From Trichosphaerium sp. ATCC 40318 (lineage: Eukaryota > Discosea > Flabellinia > Trichosidae), in NCBI GenBank assembly GCA_038496445.1, contig JALMLS010000538.1, forward strand, positions 124,001-188,000: a stretch of DNA of 64,000 bases, read 5' to 3'. The notes under the pieces are model-generated. The model worked only from the letters and a program-made list of their open reading frames with translations. It was not told where the DNA came from and searched no databases. A program made the translations under genes and the position numbers. This document shows, piece after piece, positions 55,722 through 64,000 of the stretch; position 1 is the stretch's first letter; the number at the start of each line of letters is the position of its first letter.

Positions 55722-56099
55722 TGAAGCAACAACCTCAAAAAAAGTGATCAAAGATTTGGTCACCAGCAGGAGAACAAAAGAAGTATTGTCGTTTTAGACT
55801 AGAGGTATTTTGTAATGTATTTAAAAATGAAGTTATCTGTTATCTGTTGTTGTTTTTAAAACTCATACATAGTATGGTTAGCTGAACTTATGAAACAACT
55901 GGTTTGTGTTGAAAGGTACAAACCCAAAGACAGAATGGGACCTCATTACTACTTGATTATACGCTTAGAAGTGGCTTAAAGTAAATTCAACAAGTGCTCA
56001 ATGACAAGTCTTAAAGTATAAGCAGTTGCACTTGGTGAGTTAATGGCACGTGCTCAATATTAGAATAAACACTGGTTTATGATTGTTTATTGACAACCC
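55722..56099. other. Convergent intergenic region
   Basis: About 380 bases between the ends of the F-box-WD gene (plus) and the propeller gene (minus). One CACGTG near 56047. No ORF or RNA is supported. Confidence 0.5.
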
Positions 56100-57847
56100 T
56101 TATTTAAGGATACAATCAACACATCTTACAATGACACTTTGACTATCTTTATCAGTATTTTGAAAACCTCCTAACCAGACTTGAATGAAATTAGTACCAA
56201 CATCCAAAAAGTTTACAGAAGTAACACGTGAAATAAAGTCGTTTGAAATTAGAGTAGTCATAACATCTTGAGTAAAAGAAAGGGCCAAGCTTGGATTTTT
56301 ATACTCCTTGAGATGACGCATAAACAAGAATACAGCGTTACCTACAAAGAACATTAAACCACCTCAAGTTAGGTACAACAAAGACACTACAAGGATCTAA
56401 ACTAGATACGCAAGAAGTGCGAGAAAAAGAAGAAAAACACAATTCATTTTGTTCAACTTTGAAAAAATACTTGGCATCTTACCGTTATAAATACCAGTAT
56501 CATATCCATTGAGAACACCGTCATGAACATCCTGCCAGTCCTCTTCGCCATCTACTAATTTAAACACACGGAATTGAGGATTGCATGTATCAGGAAACTG
56601 CTTGAAAGGCCGAATAGCTCCACCAATGTACAACGAATTATTTACACGTGCAATAGAGGGTCTATTGAACGTAAACAATTATTATCTTATACTTGAATAA
56701 ATGTGTACCTGAACAACCAATCTAAAGGCTCGGGCTGATTAGCACAGTTGGCTATACCACGAGGAATGCTTTCCCATTTATTTGCAGCAACATTTCGCTT
56801 GATAAGTCCAACTGAAGGAACATGGGTACCGTCGTCTTCTATACCAAAAGTAAACTCGCCCATGAAGTATATATCTCCATTGGAATCATCAAAGCTCGCA
56901 TCATAAACCCTTGGTGGAAATTAGTACCACCAAGAAATTTAACAAGAGAAATAAGTAAAACCAAAAAAGGCAAGTGCAACACGTGCTACGAATGATTTTT
57001 GTCTAAAAAAGGTATTTGGTCCTAAAATGACTTACCAGTGGACTTCACCAAAATTGTGGAGAGCAGAAACATCACAAGTACTTCTAACACCTTTTCCAAT
57101 ACTCGACCAATGTTTTCCATCCCATCTAGCGGTGTAACATCAGCAAAAGCAAACAAGAATCCTTTCTTTCGCCTTTTTTTTTTTTTCGTACACGCCGATT
57201 GAGCTGGCATCTCCCAAACCGAATCTTCCCACAGAAAGAATACTTCCATTGCCCATTGGGAAGGCTCGGAACATCCACGCATCGTCTGTTGCTCCCCAGC
57301 AAGGAACATTATTCTGTAAAACATCCAAACCGTCTCCCATTGATGTATACCCTTCTTTAGCGCTCCACTGAGCAGCGCCCATTGTATTAGGCACATGGTT
57401 ACCAGCGTAGGCGAACCAACCGCCCAGGAATAAGCTACCTTTACACAAAAGGCTATTAGCGCTACCAGGTAAGGAGCTAAACGTACCGTTGTTCTTTGGA
57501 TTTTGTAAAACAAGCGATGCTTGTTGTCTTGGCTCTGCTACGCCAATGCCACCGTCTAGCCCTTTAAGCGTCGACCAAGTGTTCTTTATATCGTTGTAGA
57601 GTGCCAAACCTGATGCTGGTATCGTTTGGCGATTACCGTTATCGTCTGTCCATGAAACAAAAGAAAACTGACCAGAAACAACTACATTAGGCGCTTGCTG
57701 CCCGTTTATGGTAGTGGCGGAGCCAATGAACATTCCCAATCCATTTACTACTGTACCTTCGAAAATGCCTATAGTCTCATATGTGTGTCTACAAATTACG
57801 CACGAAAGCGTTAGAATGAGTAACAACCCAACACGTGGTTTTATCAT
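56100..57847 (-). CDS. Secreted beta-propeller-like protein (Rax2/kelch-like repeats)
   Basis: Signal peptide MIKPRVGLLLILTLSCVICR. Repeated units combine a Gly-rich strand with an Asn/Trp segment: ASGLALYNDIKNTWSTLKGL, SLFLGGWFAYAGNHVPNTMG, AAQWSAKEGYTSMGDGLDV, IYFMGEFTFG, VGLIKRNVAANKWESIPRG and SLYIGGAIRPFKQFP. The pattern (display strand, then W-x-(T/S)-(L/M/I)-G) recalls extracellular kelch- or Rax2-type propellers. The C-terminus ends VIVRCVDCILK without an obvious membrane anchor. Four or five introns, one with a very long poly-T tract near 57173. Function is unknown; probably secreted or lumenal. Confidence 0.68.
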
Positions 57848-58065
57848 GACAAATTCTACTTTTTGTAGAGAACCAAGCTGACTTTTTTTGAAAAGGTTTG
57901 GGCTACTACTTCAGTAACTCTGAATGCCTCGTGTAGAAATATGAATACTACGAATAACACTCTACCTTTTATTGTATTTACGTGCTCAAGAATGTCTGGG
58001 TTGTTAAAGAGTGAACTATTGGATTTGAAATACTTTGAAAAAAAGAGGGTGTTTGGCATTTCTCA

Positions 58066-58425
58066 ATGACACTTCCTAAAGTGTTTGCTCCTGTGATTGC
58101 TGGTACGCTCCCTTCCACTTCCATATCAAGTTACCACTATTACTTACAAGTATATAGTAATAAACACAGGCGTTGCTCTGGACATCTTTAAGAAGGTTGG
58201 TGATCGCAAGCTGCATTTGGGTTATTCTGTGATTTTTGCACTATCCTTGTTGGGTTCATTAAGCTTGGACCTCGTAATAATGGTATGGCTGTACTACCCG
58301 ACTATGAGTCGGACGTTGATGTGAATACGGATCATATTTAGGATGATGGAACAGCTATTGCTCTGCGCTTACTGATTCTGCCAGCAGCGATTCAATGTAA
58401 AATAAGTAACAACAAACTGCCGCGG
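58066..58425 (+). CDS. Possible small multi-exon gene, unrecognised
   Basis: A first exon MTLPKVFAPVIA ends at a GTACG donor; an in-frame second exon reads INTGVALDIFKKVGDRKLHL. Further open stretches encode LGPRNNGMAVLPDYESD and DDGTAIALRLLILPAAIQC, with a stop at 58425. The second and third joins need unusual donors. No family is recognised; it may be a real small protein or chance. Confidence 0.25.
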
Positions 58426-58706
58426 TAATAAAACCGACAGTTCTACCATTCTGACAACACGATAAAACTCATGACGGAGTCCAGGTTTAGATCACTTTTT
58501 ACTGTTGAAAAATAGAGAAGAATTGTTTTGTCTGGTGAATGCATTTCGTAGAAATTGACAACTGCAAAAACGCGGAAAAAATTGCAAAATCAAAAGAAAA
58601 AGTCCACGTGACTTGTCAAAAAAAAGAAGAAACGTTACGATCAACTGAAGTCAAACGAACTATGAATTATCCCAAGGTTTCATCTCATACTCAAAGCATA
58701 ATTGTA

Positions 58707-60427
58707 ATGGCTGAATTTACAATTCACGGTTTGTCAAAGCAATTAAGTTGTTTTTCTAAGAAATAGCTATAGACCTTCCTGTTGAGATCTACGATCGTAT
58801 TTTTAGCGAAGCAGTGGGTTCTTCGTCCACTTTAGCTGGTTTATTACCATTGCGGCTTGTTTCACGTAAATTTGAATGGGCGGTATCATCAATGCGCTTG
58901 TGGCAGGTATGACATAATTATTATCAACTTGCAGCTTCAAAATACAATCGTCAGTAATTCACTTAAACATGTCAACAAAAATTAACGACCTATTTTTACA
59001 GGACTTGACGAACAAATACGAGTGGAAACATAAAATAACCTTCCGAGGCAGCGTCAAAAAAATGATCGGACACAAGCAATTGGTAAGCACTTAATAGTAG
59101 AATCCCAACAAATTCTTTCTTTTTATTAAGTACTGACATCAATGATAAAAGATCTATGCACTTGTTCATGACCACGAAGATACTGCCAATACTTGTAAAA
59201 TACACGTGATAGATACAGAAAAATCATGTATTGTTAAGACAATCCCTCTTGACTTTTTATATGTCACCATGTTCGAACGCAATGATTTATTGGATGATGA
59301 CTTGCATTTAAGTATGACTAGTCTATTTTTTTTAATGTTACTTATGACAGTTGGTATTTATTATCAGGAACAAACCAATCTCCTTTATGACATTGACTTG
59401 GATACTGGAAAGATACATAAATTTATTGTTCAGCATCAAAGTTATCCGTTAAAGGTAAGTTTTTTTTTGTTTTTTTTTTTTGAATGTGTACTCTGACTTC
59501 ATTTTTTTTTAGCATGCTATCATGTCTAAATCGGGTGCAATTACTTTGTATTACAGTAATTTACCCTATTTACCCTATTATGGTACTATGCATGTTATAA
59601 ATTTTCAAGATCCACAACAACGCAGTGTCCATTTGGCAAGGCAATTACAAAATAGTGGTACTTGTATAGGTGTTGGTACATTGGCAAATAATTCTGTGGC
59701 GGTTGTATTATCTCTTTGCACTTTATGCTTGGAATCACCAACACAAGTTTTCAAAAAAGCAAAGAAGTGTAGACATGCAGAACCAGCTTTAGCTGGGATT
59801 GCAACACCAGAAGGAGATGTGTTGTTATTTTATAACGATAATACTAAGATATCAAAGTTGTACGAAAACTTCGATAAGGTATTCTATCATTCGGGTTTCT
59901 TTCCTTCTTTTGACCTTTTTTCATATGGAGTGCTTCTCTGACAAAAAGACAACGAACTGTTTGACCATATAGTTAATGATGAACTGTCGAAATTCTTTTT
60001 TCTTGGAACTCTATTATTTTTTGTTTCGTGATTTTTCAATTGCTATTTTTGGTCTTTGATTGCTTCATGTTGATAACGAAAAATTTGCCAAAATATACAG
60101 CTAGCACTGGTTACGCTATTATTTTCTCTTTTCTCACTTTTGGATTTCTAGTATGTCACAATAGCGATTCAAGGAAACGATAATATAAAGGGAAAATATT
60201 CAGCAGCTGTAGTGCTAAAAAACAATCTTTTCGCTTGTTTTGGAGAAGCAACTTATAAAAAGGTAACCGGGCAAGTAAAGCATCAAGAACGTCATACAAC
60301 ACATCTTTATCAAATGGAATCAGTTGGCAGCTTTTATGAGAGTGCAACTGAAACGCTAAAGAATCATAAACAAGACATGGAAGTGTTACGGAATCTTTTT
60401 GGAGATGACAGTGACGACGATTACTAA
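58707..60427 (+). CDS. F-box protein with unrecognised C-terminal region
   Basis: Start MAEFTIHAIDLPVEIYDRIF leads directly into an F-box (then LAGLLPLRLVSRKFEWAVSS). The exon is also open upstream to an ATG at 58539, which would add 56 lysine-rich residues; I prefer the shorter form. The rest (YEWKHKITFRGSVKKMIGHK, LYDIDLDTGKIHKFIVQHQ, SKSGAITLYYSNLPYLP, GVGTLANNSVAVVLSLCTL, ALAGIATPEGDVLLFYND) alternates short strands as in a degenerate propeller. It ends in an acidic tail GDDSDDDY. Six or so introns, some with long poly-T tracts. It is likely an SCF substrate receptor. Confidence 0.72.
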
Positions 60428-61750
60428 ATTAATGTAAACTAAAAGACCTATTCGCCTTACACCTAAGTGCATATTATCTCGTTGTAATGGAAACAACACA
60501 TTGCGGCAAGAGAGTCTGAGTTTCATATTTATTGCATTTTGAAAAATCAGAAGCGGTTTTTGTATTGTTTGACCATTCGAATTGTTCATCAGTTAGGGCA
60601 GCTAGAATAAATTTACATATCCCTAGGAGGAACACAAATTTTTTGGTGAAGGGACACAAAAATATTTCATTCATAAATTAACGTCAAATGGATAAGTCAT
60701 AGTGTAACTCAATAATATGAAAGTATACACTATGTACTATAACAGAATGCAGTGGTAAATCATAACATAGTAAGGGTAGCCAATTACACACATAGGAAAA
60801 AAACTTAAAATTTTTGGGGTGTAATTTTCGTCTCTGCTTCACATACTATATGAAGCTCTTATACTCCCCTTCTCGTTATATTTGCTATTTAAGATCGATT
60901 AAAACAAAATTACAAGGTGTAGTGCAATAATAAAATAGTAAGTTCATGCCTAATCTAAACCCAAAAAACGTCAAAAATGCACTTTTACTTCAAGTATTAT
61001 GAGCTTACAAAACAACCTTTTCCAATGCCTGTTTATATCATCTAAAAACACATATATCTGCTGTGTAAAACAATATTGATAGCTGAAAGGAAAAGTTTGC
61101 TGAGGTGCTATATCCATGCGAAAAGTGTATTTTGCTGCCAAATTTCAAAAAACATACTGACGTGACATGCCTTTCAAAAGCTGTATTTTTCTTTGTCATA
61201 GGTACTAAAGAGGTATTACTATATAGAACAATTTTGTTTTTTACAAACTGTTTTTTTGGTAGGGTTTTCTGAATCATCTAAATACAGCACATAAAAAGTC
61301 AACTTTTTTTTGAAATTTGGGCTAATTACTCTGTTTCAATGCATGCTCTTGCTTGGTTTTTTTATTTTCCTGTATTACACATAATCAGCAAGGACGTTAA
61401 GCATGGTTTTGAAAAAAGTGTTCACGGATTTTTTCCCCTTTTGTCCCCTATACATGCTAACCCTGCCAAAACTGTTTGAACAGATATATAGTGTGCTTGC
61501 TGATAATTTTTAGGTCTAAAATATCTTTTTGCTCATAGTAATGCTATTTTTACTTATTTGGAAAGACGTTTTATTTTTTATGTATCGCTCACCCTCTGCT
61601 GTTTTTTTACCATGAGGATATGTATTGTTGTGCTATATATTGCTGTCATGGTCAAGAGTGCATTTATTGTACAATTCGTGGACCTAAATTGTGTCCGCCC
61701 ACTAAAAAAAATGTGTCCCTCCATGGGATATCGCTTTTTTGCATGAGTTT
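60428..61750. other. 1.3-kb gene-free AT-rich interval
   Basis: This is the longest gap in the window. It has no ORF with a domain, no splice-linked exons and, unlike the rest, no CACGTG motif that I can find. Composition is AT-rich with many short T runs. I see no tRNA or rRNA signature. It lies between convergent 3' ends, so part will be UTR; the remainder could hold a non-coding RNA or decayed sequence. Confidence 0.5.
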
Positions 61751-62264
61751 TTAACAACATAAACGAACTTCCTTGTTAGAATTAGAAATGGTAAAACTAG
61801 CAAGAACGTACATATGCATTGCAGCCCAAAATCCAGTGAACGCGCATCCAATATCATCACACCAATTCTTACACATTATCGCAAGCGTGTAGGGACCTTC
61901 CCATGGAGTGACAAATTGGTGTTCTCCTTGGTTTACAGCAAACAAGATTCCATTTATTTTACCTTCGACTGGCTCATACATTGGTTGAACTGGAACCTAC
62001 ACCAATACACTAAGCTTAAATCAACACACTACGTAGCTAATAAGTACAAAAGTAGAGGAATACCATGTCATATTACCACGAATAGCTGTGTAATAACTAC
62101 TGTAGTGAGTGCTAAAAGCTATTAAACGCCACCAAATAATTTAAAGACGACAGACTTAGCTACAGTAGTAGAGAAGATGTTATTGTAAATTTGATAAATT
62201 CATTGTAAGCAAGTAAAACCAGCATGAAGATAACAAAGGGCATCAATCGGACAACGACAGACAT
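61751..62264 (-). CDS. Small membrane or secreted protein, unrecognised
   Basis: Three exons join in frame. MSVVVRLMPFVIFMLVLLAY is an N-terminal signal or anchor. HYSSYYTAIRGNMTWYSSTF follows, then VPVQPMYEPVEGKINGILFA, EHQFVTPWEGPYTLAIMCKN, GFWAAMHMYVLASFTISNSN and a Cys-Cys end. The second intron uses a GTACTT donor. About 140 residues with a hydrophobic N-terminus and a second possible helix near the C-terminus. No family is recognised. It is convergent with the F-box gene across the 1.3-kb gap. Confidence 0.5.
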
Positions 62265-62494
62265 GTATTTTAATTCAAGCCTTTTTTGTGTTTACATGCC
62301 TTTCTCTATGTTCAGGTAGAACGCACCATGTTCTATTAAGCACACGGAATACTTGCAACAGGATTAGAATATATTCCGTTCCTGTATAATCACGTGACAA
62401 TTGGTATCTTGCTTCAGCACATTTACGAAATAGAAACTGGTATGAGGGAATTGTTTATTCTTTGCAAATGAGGCGTGAGGTATTAGTTTTTGCT

Positions 62495-64000
62495 TTAGTC
62501 AACAATGAGTATGGAACAGGAGTCATTAGCGCTCACAGCAAAGTAGTAAGAGTCGAACTTTTCACCTAGATCTTTAGGAGGTGTTTTGACCTGCTTTCCT
62601 CCTATCAAGAAAGAAACCTTTTTGTGTTCCATATCTATTGTTACTGTAACAATATCGCCCTTGTTAAACCCTTCTCCCCTGTAGCATTTCGTAGTTATCA
62701 TTTTATTTTGAATTACTTCACCAGATAAAGAGATACCAACACCATTGCTATTTACTTCACTACCCAACCTGCTTTGCAGGGAGAACTTTTCGCAAGGTAC
62801 AATCCCTAGTCTAAGTGACTGTGAGACGTCAAGGACCCTGTTGGAAAGGATTATTAGAATCGTCATCATCTCAAATGACACGTACTTGAAGGCAACACTT
62901 TTTTTGCCTTTGGACACTGAAGGTTCGAGAAGAGCAACACCTGGTACTAGTCAGTTACTTGTAAGGTTGAAATTGTCTTCGAAAAACAAGGAAGGCGTAC
63001 ATTCACGTCCTTTTTTCATAGTTGCAATGTTACCAAGTACATTCAAACTCCAAACCTGAAAATACTTAAATTGGTATCACATGATAATTTCTTTGTTCTA
63101 AAAATTTTTGTAGTACTTTGTTCTTGTTCTTGCTATCCGCGCTGAATCTTGGTAAATCAGCTTTAAGAACCAAATTTACTGGGTCACATTCTTTTATGTT
63201 CAACCGTAAAGTGAGCTGTTGAGCGTTAACAGACGCAATCTCACAGGTGACCAAGTTATTCATCTAGGCAGATGGTGAATTTAACGACATATCCCACAAC
63301 CCCACTTTGCTCCACAAACAAGAAAATTAGCGTACTTTATTAGATCCTTTCTTTAGCTGGGCTGTGTAAAGCGATGAGATGTTTGTGTTAACTGTTTGGG
63401 TAACCACGTACCTAGAAGGAATCCAAGAGTAGGCATCATTCCATTCGATAGTTCTGATATCTTGTCGTCATCTATCAAGTCCAGAGTGTACTTGGAGGCC
63501 GTTATACGCACATAAGCTTCTGGTACAAAGCGCTTTACAATGAATTCAATGCCATCTACGGTGAATATGAGGTCCATTTGTTGCGTTGTGTTGAGAGTTT
63601 GAAAAAAATGCTGCATGAATTGCTGCCAACTTTTCAGAAAAATTCGGAGTGTAATAGCCGAATACGCTTCAATTCTCTTCGTTGAAAAAGTAACTAATTA
63701 TTGGCTCGTTGTGTAAGAGTCTTCTAGATCTAGACTAGCATCTAAGTATGTCAATACGATGTTTTTACCTCACAAAACAGGTTGAAACATTGCTGCATCC
63801 AATCTTTTCCGGCACGTAATATAAACGACACAATTAGGCTTTTCTGTCTGCAGTTTGCTCAGTGAGTTATGTATGCTTCCACGAATTTGTTCAGTTCTTA
63901 GAGAAACAAAAGAGTTGAATGATGTTGGCATTGAACATTGTATTTTATTGGTACCAATACCATCTGTGATCTGTTGGCTTACATCCAAAGTTAGAAACCG
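62495..64000 (-). CDS. SPRY-like domain protein, C-terminal part
   Basis: The 5' end lies beyond the right edge. Exons give, in order, LDVSQQITDGIGTNKIQCSM, TEKPNCVVYITCRKRLDAAM, WQQFMQHFFQTLN, DLIFTVDGIEFIVKRFVPEA, LTLRLNIKECDPVNLVLKAD and KVWSLNVLGNIATMKKGREC. Then comes a SPRY-like domain: DVSQSLRLGIVPCEKFSL, GSEVNSNGVGISLSGEVIQN, EGFNKGDIVTVTIDMEHKKV and FLIGGKQVKTPPKD, ending DSYYFAVSANDSCSILIVD. SPRY domains bind proteins, often in ubiquitin ligases. The N-terminal half is unrecognised. Joins are in phase and several use GTAC donors. Confidence 0.6.

Noticed and set aside
57856..58059. Minus-strand open frame starting MPNTLFFSKYFKSNSSLF
   Set aside because: It ends 9 bases before the propeller gene start and shows no family. 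It could be an extra small gene or upstream exon, but there is no support.
1..64000. tRNA, rRNA, CRISPR, prophage or transposase genes
   Set aside because: I looked on both strands for tRNA B-box-like motifs, regularly spaced repeats and transposase or integrase motifs and found none that could be supported.

Overview
This window is nuclear DNA from a unicellular eukaryote with a compact, intron-rich genome. Most genes are split by short GT-AG introns (mostly about 35-75 bases), intergenic gaps are usually under 400 bases, and transcription units on both strands are often head-to-head or tail-to-tail. There is no operon structure, ribosome-binding-site pattern or viral/plasmid backbone. The sequence is AT-rich. 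The mix of a Zn2Cys6 regulator, many F-box proteins, MORN-variant repeat proteins, an M8 leishmanolysin-like protease, lysosomal-type hydrolases and a D-2-hydroxyglutarate dehydrogenase suggests a free-living amoeboid protist. A heterolobosean such as an acrasid fits best, but that is inference, not proof.

Layout. 1-10.6 kb: the 3' part of eIF3 subunit K, an alpha-galactosidase (GH27), a C2-TerD protein, a mitochondrial D-2-hydroxyglutarate dehydrogenase, an MFS/SV2-like transporter and a PP2C phosphatase. 11-19.3 kb: a Zn2Cys6 factor, a ubiquitin-like protein without a terminal diglycine, an unresolved small gene, a large macro-like/RGG/SIR2 fusion and a second unresolved gene. 19.4-28.4 kb: an F-box protein fused to a long proline-kinked hydrophobic repeat, an F-box-Rho-like GTPase fusion, a duplicated GH88 fragment, a Cramped-like SANT protein and an OS-9-like MRH protein fused to a DNRLRE-like domain. 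28.4-41.9 kb: an inverted-repeat element, GH88 hydrolase, S28 carboxypeptidase, an NAD-dependent reductase, two MORN-variant genes, M19 dipeptidase and a GPI-anchored surface protein. 42.8-55.7 kb: a zinc-binding basic protein, M8 and M14 metalloproteases, an F-box protein, a decayed RCC1-like pseudogene, a third MORN-variant gene, an intronless T1/BTB gene and an intronless F-box-WD gene. 56-64 kb: a secreted beta-propeller-like protein, an F-box protein, a 1.3-kb gene-poor gap, a small membrane protein and the 3' part of a SPRY-like protein.

Functional themes are secreted or lysosomal digestion (GH27, GH88, S28, M19, M8, M14) and protein-fate control (at least five F-box proteins, a T1/BTB protein, an MRH lectin and a ubiquitin-like protein). 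The palindrome CACGTG is strikingly frequent (about 65 copies by eye), and many introns begin with GTAC. Most likely to be undescribed are the F-box/proline-repeat membrane protein (19.4-21.9 kb), the macro-like/RGG/SIR2 protein (15.3-18.6 kb) and the MRH/DNRLRE protein (26.1-28.4 kb). Exon joins were worked out by eye; where uncertain this is stated.
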